This document shows positions 1 through 17,458 of a stretch of 64,000 nucleotides of DNA, in pieces. How positions within the stretch are numbered: the stretch's first letter is position 1; each line of letters starts with the position of its first letter. Origin of the DNA: Aquila chrysaetos chrysaetos (taxonomy: Eukaryota > Chordata > Aves > Accipitriformes > Accipitridae); assembly GCF_900496995.4 (NCBI RefSeq), contig NC_044029.1, positions 14,198,001 through 14,262,000 of the forward strand, given 5' to 3'. Below the pieces are notes generated by a model. It had not been told where the DNA came from. It did no database searches and worked only from the letters and a program-made list of their open reading frames with translations. Position numbers and translations under genes: made by a program.

Positions 1-4218
<4,218 letters not shown>

Positions 4219-4384
4219 CTATAGCGTTCAGCGCTCGATGGGGTGGGCTCAAATGGCAGCAAGTAGCGTACGTGCCAAAGGACGAAACACGGGTAACGTA
4301 CAAATCCAATCTGCAAAACAATGTTCGCGAAGTAAAAACGGGAATGTCGCCACTGGGAAAAGGATGAAATGGGTTGATAATTAG

Positions 4385-7300
4385 CGATACCGATGAGTAT
4401 CTGTATGAGGCTTGAAGCTTGTCGGAACACTGCAAAGTTCATGAATGCCAGAAGAAAGAGACTTGAAACATTGCCGAAAGTTAACTGGGGATGAAAAGAA
4501 GCCAAACCTGCTGGGTAGCTCTTCTTCTGGCATGCCAGAATTGCTCTCAAAACACCCAACTGTAAATAAAGATGCTAACACAAATTACTAGAAGGACTCC
4601 ATGGCTCCCACTTCCACATACCAGAGGCTTTTGTCAATGAAGCACAGGAAAACATGTAACTCCCCAACTTTTCAAAGACCCTCCCTTCATTTTGAGGCAG
4701 CTGCCTATGAAATCAACAACACTTTAGGCATCACAGAAGGTAATTTTGAAGTAGCGTCTATTCAACATTTGTTCAGTGGAAGGTAGACCAAAAATCTTCA
4801 CGTTTACAAACTGGTGCAAATGAGTCACCTCATGAACATCGGTAACCTCAGGTGCTTGTTTTCATGGACTTTCATGGAAGCAGCAGCAGAATAGAATATT
4901 TATTTAAGTATTCAGTGAGAGGCACAGTAATAGTAAAAAGTGAATTAAAAGATCTTTTACATACAACAGTAGTTTTTAAGCTCAAAAATTCAAGTGAGTA
5001 ATCTTGCTGTAAGAGCTGATAATTTCCCTACTGAATTTAAGACTAGTTCTGGCTTGTTGGCACCCATTCATCTTTGAGGCACGTTCTATTATTTTTCATT
5101 CAGCATCTGCATTAAGTTTCTAACAGGATGTGAACACAGTCCAGGTTGTAGATTCTTTTGCAACAGAAACTTAGATATATTTTTGTGTTGTTGTGAAAGA
5201 AATACTCAGTTATCACTCAGAGCTGCTTCTTCAGATGTTGTCTAAACTAGCGATCATAGTCTGCAAAGATTTACAGGCACTTGGTTTTAGCTGAAGACAG
5301 TAGGCCCGTTCCAGAGGTTGAAATTAACACTTGGGTGTTTACAATGTATTGGCTCCAGGCAGTGAGAGCCAAAATTTGGACCAGGTGCCTTAGACAAGCG
5401 TGTACAGGCTTTATCTTATTTTCTGCTATATTTATTGATAATAAAGGCTGGGAACACCCAAATTCTCTCTCAACTAGAGATCCCCAAAACATTAATACTA
5501 ATGTAGCAGGACGGACTTCAGTCTATCTGGTCTTCCTTCTTACCTCCCAAATTTTCATTAAACCTTCATCTGACATCTGGATTTGAAATCTAAAAATCAG
5601 GGGCTCAGTGGCTGGGCTGCTTTGTAAGAACAGGATATCTTTCAGAGGATAACACCGATACAACACTGCTTAGATGCTCCTGCCAAAATCTTAAGTAACT
5701 GAATTTTTCAACGAGAACAAGATCAACTCTACTTAGACTGGTGGCTGAACAAGCAGCTGCTTGTTCAGGTGTAACCAACCCCCATAATTTATTCATTCAA
5801 ATACACCCTTAACTGCAATAAGTTGCTTTATTTAATTTATGGCTTACTTTTTGTTTTCTAAACTATAACAGATTGATACTGGAATTTCTGGTGGAGAAAC
5901 AAAGGTTTCTGCAGGAGTCATACAGCCCTAGCCGATATCTGTGGGACCGTGATTAATGGTAACACGCAAGCTGGTGTGAAGAGGGGGCAGGTTTGCAGAC
6001 CTCTAAAGGACCCTTCAGCTTCCTTCATAGATCCCATACCTCTCTTAAGTAGCACTTGTGCCAATTTAGAGAGACGTGCCAGACTATTGCACTGGCTTAT
6101 CTACAGACCTTGCATCTTGGCTTAAAGCCACAGATGCTGCTGCTGCTGCGGGAGTTGCAAACTTACATGAGCAAGAAAAGAAAAGAGTACTGCTCTCAAC
6201 GCCTGGCGTGAGAAAGGTGGTTCTAGTCCTGAAATCTGTACTAACCATTGCATGAATAATGTTGTCTTTGACTCCTCTTTCAGCTCCAAGTCTTTCATTA
6301 AATGTGGCTTCATACGTCCCTCTTCCAATGTTTTCGGTTGTATGAAACCAACAAATTTTCCTGCAGTTGCTTGGTACACAAGTAGATTAGAAAATGAAAA
6401 AGAAAGGAACCCAAAGTTAGACTTCTTTCTACATTTAGAAACTGAAAGAAGTAGCCACATTTTTGAAAGTAATGTCTACAGCAGTTGCTGTCATTGGCCC
6501 AAATATTATGTTTCAAGTCCTCTTTTCTAGGTGTTGCCCTTTGTTTTTACTAGGTCCTGCAATAATAAAAAAAAAAATCATAACACTTTTAATGGGCAAA
6601 AGTGATTTTGTTTTAAATTTAAATGTCCATCTCGGTGTTTACAATATTGTGAATTTAGAATTCATGTACTTAAAATGCCATCTTGACTTAAAATGTCATC
6701 TTGATTCAGTAAAAAGAGTATTATGCATATTTAATACATGCAATACATACATTGCATAAAAAATTTTTACTTTTAAAAAAACACATTCCTCATGCACACC
6801 TAATAATATTGATAAGCTTGATAATTAAAAAAATGGCAAGTAACAGTTGCTTGAGACAAAAAGACCCAAAAGCTTTTCCCCACACTTTCCCATACAAATA
6901 CATACTTGAAATAAGAAAAATCTGAGAAGTTTAAATAAAAAAATAATTTTTAGAATTATAAGCTGCCCAGTATTTAGAAGAAGAGTTTCTTCTTACCTTT
7001 TACCTAGATCTATAAGATGCAAAGCACGACCAGCGCAGAGTCTAGAAGTAATAATAAATATGATTTAATAGGAGACAGGAATGTGAGATAATTAAGGCAG
7101 TGTGACAAACTGAGGATAATAGCATGTTACTGTACATAGCATGCTAATCACTCTTGTACATTCATTCTTTTCCTAGGAATACATTAGAGTTTAGTAGATT
7201 TGCCATAATATAGCATCAAATTTCCAATTTTTCGTGAAGATTTTAGAAGCAGACTTTCTGTTCTGCTTTGCTTTTCTGCCTCTCTTTTTTGTATCTCTGA

Positions 7301-9509
7301 GATAGTACTCTCCATTTCCCTTCACTGCTTAAAACGTTATTCAGGTTTGTAAGAGGTCTGTTTTCATTATACTATTCCTTTTTCTTAGTGGTATAAAATT
7401 AATAGGAAATGCTGATCTGACGATGGAAGAATCCATTTCACCTCCCTCCGTAGTCTTTTTTATAGGGTAAGAAATACTGTTTATAGTAGAGGAAAAAAGA
7501 AAGATAAAGGGAGCTGGCCATAGGTTTTTAAAAACAGATGAAGCTATTAAAATTGTCTTTGGAGACAAGTACTGTTTGTCTTACAGTTAATACAACAATG
7601 AAGGATAACCCCTTTGACAATCTTGATTTTTACTACTTTTTTTTACTTGGTTATTACAGGAGAAAACATCATACTTGGACATGAACTTTTATGCTGTATT
7701 TTCTTTGTAACACTCCACAAGAATTTATGTATATACATATATTTACTTAAGGGAATATTCCTGCTTTTTATCAGTTGCCTTTATAGTTTTTGTGCTTGAT
7801 AGAATGCACTATGAATAATATAGCTTGAAACTTAATACTAATTTAAACATTTTTTATTCTTCATTGTTGAACTTGGCTTTTCAATGATCAAAAGCCAATT
7901 GAAGACCAAATACTGTTAAATACATGAAATTAAAAATCTGCAAACATTGTTAACACTGTACTAAGTATAGCTACTGGCAAGGGCCTTGAATAATATTCAC
8001 ACTCGTAGAAAAGATGAAATAGTAACACTGTAAAATTCTATGCTGATAGTGTCATTAGGTAGTCTACAGAAAACAGAACGAAAAGCATAATACTGCAGAC
8101 AAATATCCATCCTAAGTAGAGCACCCAAAATTAGTAGTCATCTGTGAAAATACCGACCAAATTGCTAACAATCATTTTCATACCACAAAAGTTGCTATAC
8201 AGGTGAATTCGTAACATTTTTGAGGCGGTCAAAAATGTCAGTGTTTAACACTATAGGAAAACCATTCATAGCAGGATTTGGACTGTGGACTATAAAGCAA
8301 CAAATAATGAAGAGTAAAGTAAATATCCAACTGCCTCACCGAAAAGAACAGAACACAGAATGGTTAAGTTACATACATTTTTAGTCTGTGAAGACACATG
8401 TCCTTCCACGTCTGCCTCAACACAAGTGGGTGTAACTTGTCATACATAATGAATCAAATTAGCAGTTTGACCTGTTTAGGCAGACTGAGGAGAAGTGATC
8501 AACTATGCGCATATATATTTTTTTCTACATAGATCACAGTTAGATTTTAGGATTTTCAGGAAAAGAACTACACCACATTTACCGTTAGGGTATTTAGCAG
8601 AATTGGAAAATTCCAGTAAATACTGCAAAAGATTTAAGATGACTAATTTTTTACTGCGTTTAAAATAATTTATCAGAGATACTGGGGGGGGGCCCGAGGG
8701 GATGAACCAAAGCTAAATCTAGATATGGAACGAAGTCTTAATAAAAAATATTGTCCTCCAGATTATTAGTGACTATGCCTGGATTCTTACAGGTTTGCCA
8801 AGCTCCCATTGATTTTAGTCAGAAATGGGTGCCCAAATATCTGTGAAGACATAAGCTGTAGTTCTTTAAAAGGAAAATACTTGGAAATGCAGTCCAGAGG
8901 AAGGACAGATGGGAGCTATGAAATTTTTGAGCTGGGGCTTCATATAAAAGAAGATTTGTGGCTTCAGGATAAAAAAAAAAATTAATAAAAAGTCTAGGGC
9001 CAAAATGAGGATTGCAAAGAAAAGAAGGGCAGGCAGAATGCCTGGGAAACACCGGTGGAGATAGGCTGGAACATGGGAAGAACCCTCAGGCAGAACAAGA
9101 GGTAGAAAAAGCTTTGCTGAATGACACCAGCAAGAAGAAACACACAGGTAGGAAGACAGAAGTGGTAACGTAATGACTGGATGCACAAGTGCGAAGTGGA
9201 TGCTCCAACACACCTCGACACCAATTTTCAGACTTAAATGCGAACAGAGGAAATCCCTTTTTTTTGTCTTCTTGTCAGCAAGATCAAATGAACGGAGCTT
9301 GAAAAGAGATTTTTGGCTGCAGACATGACAGTTTCATCAAAAAAAAAAATTAGAGTGCATTCACCTTCAAATGATTTAATGGCTTGGAAATCACTGGGCA
9401 TGTAGAAGACCAATGTTTACTGTTCTTTACTTGTCTTCACAGAACTAAGCAGAACAAGGATTGAAATTGGGTTTACTATTTTTAACTGGCTACTCCAACC
9501 ATCACACTA
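4385..9509. other. Intergenic, no gene seen
   Basis: This AT-rich intergenic DNA has only short chance reading frames on both strands. A small tandem duplication lies at 6669-6704. There is a G/C run near 8683-8700 and short A/T homopolymers. I recognise no gene or mobile element, though old CR1 or LTR pieces could be too diverged to see by eye. Confidence 0.5.
6669..6704 (+). repeat. 18-bp tandem duplication
   Basis: Two adjacent copies of an 18-bp unit (CTTAAAATGYCATCTTGA) differ at a single position. Purely structural; no coding context. Confidence 0.85.
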
Positions 9510-9817
9510 CTGGATTGTCGCAGTAGAGACGGACACGACAAACATCAGATTGTGCCAAAATGGCTACCTTATTGTTCTAACAAGGTTTTTTATAACTTTC
9601 TTCAGAGTATGTGTTCATATATGATTGGTTTAGTTAGTAACTAACAATTCATGATTGGGTAACAGTTTTGCTGCGGATTCGTCAAGACGGTTCTTCTTAT
9701 CATTTTCTTGCTCGGGACTTTCCAGACTCTCAAGGATACACCACAAGCTGCTCAAGGTCACGCTGCTCATGCATCGTCAGGCATTCGGCAGATTCGCTAC
9801 ATTCCCCGACACTGGAT
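9510..9817 (-). mobile_element. Solo ERVK-like LTR with 6-bp target site duplication
   Basis: The LTR runs 9516-9811 (296 bp) and is flanked by identical 6-bp repeats CTGGAT (9510-9515 and 9812-9817). Its ends are perfect short inverted repeats, TGTCG and CGACA. On the minus strand it has a CCAAT box (complement of 9624-9628), a TATAAAA box (complement of 9587-9593) and then an AATAAG-like polyadenylation region, which sets the orientation. No internal retroviral genes flank it, so it is a solo LTR left by recombination. A 6-bp duplication is usual for alpha/beta-like (ERVK) elements. Confidence 0.85.
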
Positions 9818-12800
9818 TTTCTAAGGGATGTCCATATTATAAGAGTTTTATCCACATTCTGTCCTGACTTTTGGAGCTTTCCAACAAAAAAATTAGTCAA
9901 AACTGGTGTGTTTTGATTTTAGCACAACAGCTCTTCCCAAAAGGAAAAAAAAGTTTGTACAATTCTTAAGCATTTCTTCCTGATAGAGAAACCATGCCAG
10001 CGGGCTATCAAATCCCACTATTTGTTGAATTTATGTTTCATTGTAGAGGTTCAAAAAGTGGACCACTCTATAAGCCATTGGAAGATGAAGAGCAACAGGG
10101 AAATACGTGACTCACATTTCAAAAATAATCTCCTTAATAGGACGGTAAACTATGCCTTCCTTGAGCAGTGGCTCAAGTACCTAAATGCTGTGTCTGTGTC
10201 AATAGCTTTTAACTAAGACTTTTCAAGCAGTTGCTCATCATGTCTTCATCTGCATCTGAAATAAAACAGCACTGAACTATGCAATGCCTGTTTGCAGGGG
10301 TAACTCCGCCAGTGTAATCAACGCGTGGTAGTGTTTCACTTGCCAGGTCTCCCGTCAGGGCATGACTTCGTATCTCCTCCTACTCCCTTTTTCCAACATT
10401 TTTTCAGTTGCTCTAAGCTATAGTGACTCCAGTTCTCGTTCTTTTCCATGTGAAGGAGGGCGGGATGGTTTTGTAACAAAACAGACTTAACACAAATTCT
10501 GGGATGAACCCTTTGTGGCTGTACAATGCTGCAACGCCACACAAGTCAGTGAAGATGTGGTGATAAAATGTTTAGATCTGACCCTAAACCTCAAGGTAGA
10601 TGCTGTTAACACCATCCAATAGATGTGTTTTCTCACTAATTATTTCAAAAGCAGACTTACAGTGAGAAATGCTTTTTATTAAAGGAGAGATTGGTTCTCA
10701 AACACCACTTAAATGCATTTACTTTCTTGTCTCTACTTTTTTGCTGCTTGTTCCTTATTAAATTTCCACTTAGTTTTTTTTTATTGCTTCTGAGAAATAA
10801 ACATAGGAAGTGGTATTTTTTATTAGTGACAAATGTTTTCAGAGTGGTAAATCACAAAATGCTGGGTTTTGGGTTACCTCTGCCTTGTAGATATATCTCC
10901 TTTAAACCAGCAGAAGAATTATGCTGAGGAACTCACTAGACAGCAAAGCTATGGGCCTCAACGGCAGCCTTCGCTGAGCTGATAAAGAGAGATGACAGCG
11001 AAGAACAGATGATGAAGGCACTGTCTCTACTACTGTATTTTGCTTTAGTTGCCTGAGCCATTACAGTTTGGACTGATATTGGATGCATGGATGAAAGTCA
11101 TACAATTCATATTTCCAGTGATAGGTGTGTTCATTTCAGTTGAATCATATGATGAATACTGATGGGCTCCTGGTATTTCTGATAGAAGAAATAAAGTAGT
11201 CATCACTTAACTTCATCCATTATTGAATGTAGTCTTCATTTGTGTTTGTTTCAGTTGATTGAGATTAGAGGCACAATAGAGGTTACTGCATATGTACTAA
11301 ATTCAGGTCTGACTAGGTATAGAAAAATAGCTTTCACAACTCTTTTCTGCAGTTATATATTCTTACCTTAAATTTATAATCCATTATATAAAATCTAGTG
11401 AAGCATGTAAAACACCTCTTAAATCAACTTCAAAGCAACTTTATTTCACTTTTTTAGGTTACTAAAAGCATGGGATAGCTGAAAGTGAAGTATGAAAAAC
11501 GATGTGAATTTTAAACTGAATGAATTGTGGTGTGAAGGCGCTATTAGCGTAATATTATGGCTATGGTTATATGCAACTGAGAGGCAGGAGCATCAGTTAT
11601 GAAGACAGAGTTTAAGTACTGAGGGTATTCTGTCTCTCTGAATTAGTAACACATACTTTGCATTTCTATAAAAGTTAATCATAAGAGGTTAAAAAACTTC
11701 ACAAACATTACATTTTGGTGAAGTTTAAGGAAGGGAAATAATATTGGTAAATGTCTTGTTCCAGATTACATGGGAAACTTAATCAAGAACAACATAAAAC
11801 CATATGATCTGCCAGTTTGTTCATACACAATGAAATGTTATATTAAACATTAAACGTTTGTAAAAGATGCTGTGAGCCCTAAGCAGAGTCTCTGGGTCCT
11901 GTAATAAAATAAATGATAAAATCATCCTTCAGTGCTTATCTGTATAACTACCAAAGAAACTGTAAGAGAAGTTCATGAGGGAATTATCCAGATGAGGGGT
12001 ATACCCGAGTTCAAATCCACAGCATTATGGGACCTTCCACACATTTCATACATTGTAGAAGACTTGTATTGATTTGGTCTCAGAACACAGAAAACCCTAC
12101 ACATTAGTAGTAGCCTATTAAAAACTACTACAGACAGCAGTGGTGTCTCATGTATTTTTGAAGAGGATTATTTTTCTTACCTACACTGCAGCATTATTAT
12201 AAAGATCTAAAGTTTATAATATAATTTAAAAACCATAATTCTTAGTTTTACAGTAGATTGTAAGTATGTACTTGTACGGTTGTATCTGAAAAGTTATATG
12301 TTGCGTAGTACCTGGACAGATGTTCAGTTTTCTGTTCAACCAGATAAATATTATTTCCTTGGAGAGATATATATTAGAGGATAACACACTTGTTAAATGC
12401 ACTACAGATTTAGCTACATTTTGCAGGTAGATGAAAGCAGCAAGTTTTCTATGGCCAACAAACTGGATTTCAGGAGATTTGCTTTTTACTAAAGAACAAT
12501 TTTTGTATCATTAAATACCTTACTCACGCAAATACAATACTTTTGATTTTGGCAATACAGAATTTTAGTCCTGGTTCACCCAGGACAAACACCTGCACAT
12601 CTAACTTCAAACGCTGCTAAGGAGCTGAAGACTATTTCACTTTAGAAACTGGATAATTAAGTACGAAATGTAAAGAATTAAGTATGAAATGTGAGGACAT
12701 CCTGGAAAACTAAAACTACAGAGTAAGGAAGGAAAGTTTTACCTAGAAGAGGTGGCTATAACAATGTGTGCTCAAAACTTAAGCAGAAATATCCCTTACC

Positions 12801-15124
12801 TTTCCAGACTTCTGTTTGGTCCAGATTCAGTAGAACTGGCGCAGAAGAAGTATTTCAAAAGCAAGATGAGTTTAAGTCCTATGATGAAGGATTGCAGATT
12901 CCCAACGTTTTCAGCAACTGAAGTTTCTCATCAGAACGAATATTTAACTGCCTATTCTGCTGCTTTGCCGTGACAATTTATTCCCATTCTTGCAGTCACA
13001 AACAGTAAAGTGATGCCAAAGCAAATCATCCGGTCATAAAGCAGATGAAAAATGGAGCAATCAAGACGCTAACAAACAGGGTGGAGCCCAATCCAGTCTT
13101 CTCATGCCAAGACAGTGTCAATTAAAGATTTCTTTTCTTGTTCTCCTGACTTCAGAGATCCACCCAGTGTCATAAATTGGTATTGAAGTTGCAGAGCACC
13201 CTATCACTGTACACAACACTCTAAGGTACCACTGTTTTAGTCTCAGAAAACATTGTATTTTTGACTAGCTATGAAAAAAAAAAAAAAGATGCCTTCTCAA
13301 TCTGTGAAAGGAGTCTGTATTTACTCCCTAGAATGGTCATAACAAAAATAAATAAAACTTGGTGCTCTGCTTTTCCACATAAATCTGAAATACTTCAGTT
13401 TTAGGAAGTCTAGGACATCACTGTAACAACAGGAGATTATCTCATAGCTGCCACGTCTTGCTACATTTGATATTTTTTCTTGATGACATAGGCATTGGGT
13501 AATATGAATGCAGAAAGGAGAATAACTTGGATTCAAACAAAATCTTCTCAAGAGAAAGCTGAAGACATAAATAAAAAGTGAATATTTTTAACATCCATGA
13601 TTATTTTAGTAGAATGGATCACGATTTTTTGATATATTTTGCACTATTTTGTCTTGAGACTTCACCCAGCCTGCTTTTATGTTAATTATTCAAGCCTCCC
13701 ACCTGTAAGTCTATTCAGCTCTCTGGAATTCATCTTATATGTTTAATTTCTCTTATGTCAGCCACTGATTTAGTTGTAAGCCTTAGGCACACTGGAGCTG
13801 TTCCAGTCTTTGTGAGCAAAGTATTTGCATTAAAAAAAACCCTTTTTTGCCTAAAGATTCAAACCCAAAAGAACTTTTGTTAAAGGCTTTAGATTTGTGT
13901 CTTGCAAATGAGGAACTCAAGAACTTTTCCAGAGTAAGTACTGCTCACATCCAAAATATAGCTAGGAAGGAAAAGTTCTCTATACAATAATCAGGCCACT
14001 AGTAGCTGCTGGCTGACATAAGGTACTGAAACTTTTGCAGAAATGGCTCATGGTATGATGTTCAAGGATTTGTTGTCTTAGAACACTTGTGTTGTATATA
14101 TAAAAGTTAAGTTCAGCCTATGGAAGCCACTGTCCTCCTATTAATTAACACAAGGAGATTTCTGCAATGTGTCCCCCCTCTGAAGTCATTTGACATTAGG
14201 TGAACTAAAACAACCAGTAAAGAAATTTTTCTTTCTCCATTAACTAAGAGAGAAGACTGACGATAAATTTATACTGCTAAATAAATAGATAGCACCTGGG
14301 TGTAGCTTAAGCACTGACCTCTCTGTAATGGACACTGCTTAATTGTAAACTTACTCTCCAGCTGTATTTGGACTGCTCCAACGAGCTGTTTCCAGGAGGT
14401 CCCTAGAGAGTGGGCTAGTCCTAAGGACCAGTTGGCCTTGAGGTCAGGGATTGGACCCAAGCCCACTTATTTAGCAGCACAGGCAAAGTCAAATATTAGC
14501 CTTCTGTGCTTTAAATTGGGGCTTTTGTGAATATCATCCCCTTCCACTTCTGTTTTGTTGCCAAGTTAAGATTCCTGAGCTTTCCTGAAGATAGTATAAA
14601 AAAAAGATGATTGGAGCTGGACAAAACACTTCAAATTCTTTAATTCTCCTATATATTTATAGTTCAGATTAAGTTGAAGAATAACAGTAAAGTGCTGCAA
14701 GAAAAGCTGAAAAAATTGCCCTGGCACTGAGGGTCCCGTCACACCTCTTTACATATCGGTTTAATTCTCCAGGACTGCAATCCCAACACTTATCACAGCT
14801 ACCAGCTGAGAAGTAACATGCATACTTTTTTTTTTTTAATTTAACTTTTATAAGGCATTTATTTTGGAAAGTCTGGCTCCCTTGTCGATATGTTTAATAG
14901 TATAAATAATCAGACAACTTGGTGGCCCAGGTCCAATGGGATGTCTTTTTCAGCTGGCATGGTAAAACATCCAATGGAGAAAACAAAACCCAGACAAAAG
15001 AAATCACAGAAAGTCACTGCTGCTGGTTTTTTGATTAAAAAAAAAAACCAGATACTCTGGTCCTGGGTCATCCCCTAACTGTTGCTGTTTCCCACCCTGT
15101 TGCAGCCCTCCTTTTACAAGGGAA
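9818..15124. other. Intergenic, no gene seen
   Basis: This AT-rich DNA has no supported gene. It holds a 21-bp tandem duplication at 12655-12696 and a poly-A run near 13274-13287. The gag and early pol parts of the provirus that begins at about 15125 were not found here, nor was a matching 5' LTR. Confidence 0.5.
12655..12696 (+). repeat. 21-bp tandem duplication
   Basis: Two adjacent copies of a 21-bp unit beginning AATTAAGTAYGAAATG have a few substitutions between them. No gene context. Confidence 0.8.
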
Positions 15125-15163
15125 AACCCAGCATATTTCCAACTCGCACAAATATATTTTCTA

Positions 15164-15580
15164 ATGAAAATGACTCCTGTCAGCAGCCAACACTTCTCTT
15201 GCTGTTCTGTCCTTAACCCTGCAGCATTACGTCCTGCCCCTGCCTATGGAGACTGCCACGACCGTCTCTGTGTCACAGAACAACCCTTAGCACCCCTCCA
15301 TGACATCAGAGATGTTCCCCAACAGAAGCCAGACATAATCCTTGTTGTAGATGGGTCCTGTCCCCGTGGCTCCACAGGGCATCCAGCTCCAGGGCGTGCT
15401 GTCTGTACTTCCACCAAAGCTCTAGAAGCTTATTCATTGCCAAACATCTCTTCAGTACAAACTGCAGAACTTGCTGTCCCGAGTTGCACCTCTGCGCTTG
15501 CACAAGAGCAATCAGCTCCTCTGCACAATCTGTGTTTACACCGATTCCTGATACGCCTTTGGGGCTGTGCACGACTGTAG
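15164..15580 (+). pseudogene. ERV1 pol remnant: RNase H region
   Basis: One frame reads through a motif typical of the linker ahead of RNase H (CSVLNPAALRP) and then IILVVDGSC, the first catalytic Asp box of RNase H (Asp codon near 15350). After that comes a degenerate stretch with the TAELA block. Order and motif spacing match gammaretroviral pol. The frame drifts at the 3' end, so this is a relic, not a gene. Confidence 0.75.
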
Positions 15581-16029
15581 GCAACTTTGAAAACAACTCA
15601 GCTTCTTGACATCACCTGGCACTCCTATTTGAAATGGCTGCTATGTCGAAGCTCTTCTGCAAGCATTACTATTACCCTCTCTTTTAGCAATAGTACAATG
15701 CTAAACTCATGTTTTTCCTTGCGATGATACCACGCAAGAAAATGCCTTAACAGATGGCCTTTCTGGCCGGCACGCTCCTGAACGTGCTCTCGTCAGCCTT
15801 TCCAGAGAGCAGTCACCACCTACTTCTCTTTCAGAACTGTCTATTTTACAGGACCCAGCCCCGGGAGATGAAAACGCTGTCCGGCTGGGCCAGGGCTGCC
15901 AGTTACACCTCGATTCCTTGAGGCATTCCCCTGATGGCCGCCTTGCTGCACCTCAGGTGTGATACCAGCAAGCGGGGGGTGATTGCAGCAGTAAAACAAG
16001 ATTGGTTTGCCTCAGATTTCTCTGTATAA

Positions 16030-16509
16030 GCACAACAGTACTGCAGCACTTGTCCTATTTGGTCCATAACATCAGATGAAGGGTCAAAACCAAAGTTGAA
16101 GCACACCCAAACTCATGGGTTTCCTTTGTAAATTTGCGAATGGATTTTATACAGATGCCCAAATGCTGTAACTACAAATACATTTCTGTAATCGTAAACA
16201 TTTTCTCAGGATGGGTAGAGGCCTCCCCATGTAGAAACCCAGATGCTGTTACTGTCACCAAGAAACTTTTGAGAGAATGCCTCATTTTGGAATACCCCTT
16301 TTACTACACAGCGACTGGGGGACTCAGTTCACAGGACAAGTTGTCCAGGGGGTCTGTAAAGCCCTAGGAATCCAACAGCATTTACACTGGGGAGCTGTTG
16401 AAAGGAAGAATTCTGTTTAAGAACTATACGGGCCAAAATTTGTAAAGAAACTGTCCTAAAATGGCCAAATGCTTTACCTTTGGTCCTAATATACATCAAG
16501 AGCACTGTG
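16030..16509 (+). pseudogene. ERV1 pol remnant: integrase
   Basis: A zinc-type CSTC motif is followed by an integrase core with the first Asp in MDFIQMP and the typical VIVNIFSGWVEA strand. The frame then shifts. A second-Asp block (SDWGTQFTGQ) follows in another frame, then a shortened third-acid region and the conserved ICKETVLKWPNALPLVL tail. A stop lies just upstream of the core and at least one frameshift breaks it. Clearly a dead gammaretrovirus-like integrase. Confidence 0.8.
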
Positions 16510-16524
16510 AATATAAAGCACGTG

Positions 16525-17112
16525 TGTCCTGGTTTCGGCTGGGATGGAGTTAATTTTCTTTCTAGTAGCTGGTACAGTGTTATGTTTTGGGTTCAGTATG
16601 AGAAGAATGTCGATAACACACTGATGTTTTCAGTTGTTGCTCAGTAGTGTTTACACCAAGTCAAGGGTTTTTCAGCTTCTCATGCCCAGCCAGCAAGACG
16701 GCTGGAGGGGCACAAGGAGTTGGGAGGGGACACAGCCAGAAGAGCTGACCCCAACTGGCCACAGGGGTATTCCATACCATGTGACGTCATGCCCAGTATA
16801 TAAACTGGGAGGGGGTTGGCCTAGGGGGGGATCGCTGCTCGGGGACTAACTGGGCATCGGTTGGCAAGTGGTGAGCAATTGCATTGTGCATCACTTGTTT
16901 TGTATATTCCAATCCTTTTATTATTATTGTCATTTTATTATTGTTATTATTATAATTATTAGTTTCTTCCTTTCTGTTCTATTAAACTGTTCTTATCTCA
17001 ATCCATGAGCTTTACTTTTTTTCTTCTGATTCTCTCCCCATCCCACTGGATGGGGGGTAGTGAGCAAGCGGCTGTGTGGTGCTTAGTTGCTGGCTGGGGT
17101 TAAACCATGACA
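16525..17112 (+). mobile_element. ERVL-type solo LTR nested in the ERV1 pol remnant
   Basis: This 588-bp LTR starts TGTCCTGGTTTC and ends CCATGACA. I recognise it as the very abundant Neoaves LTR family. It carries a perfect CRE palindrome TGACGTCA (16782-16789), a TATATAAA box about 10 bp later (16797-16804), an ATT-rich tract (16917-16962) and ATTAAA. Flanking 5-mers ACGTG (left) and ACACA (right) could be an aged target duplication, as all three differences are transitions. The pol reading resumes directly after it with LSPYEVV, which fixes the insertion point. Confidence 0.85.
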
Positions 17113-17458
17113 ACACACTATCCCCATATGAAGTTGTAATGGGTAAACCCATAAGGTTACTGCATACCCCACCTAAGCCACTACATAGATCTAAGCTATA
17201 GATGACTGATGATGTTATGTTCAATTACTGCAAGGCTCTAATGAACTGCATGAGGACTATTCACTCACAGGTAAAAAAAAACCTTCCAGAACGTGCCTCT
17301 GAACGTGGCACTGTTGGGAACCTGTAGACTTGGGTCTACACCGAGGTGACACACAGATGACTCGAGATCAACAGAATGGAACCCATAAAGATGCTCTGTC
17401 TTCCAAGAGTTGAAAGTCTTTATATCTTCACATAAACTATTAAAATACCTTTCTTCAG

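Noticed and set aside
8866..9224. Two overlapping minus-strand frames with hydrophobic, Cys-rich peptides
   Set aside because: No splice context, no recognisable family, and the composition fits a translated purine-rich strand. Treated as chance.
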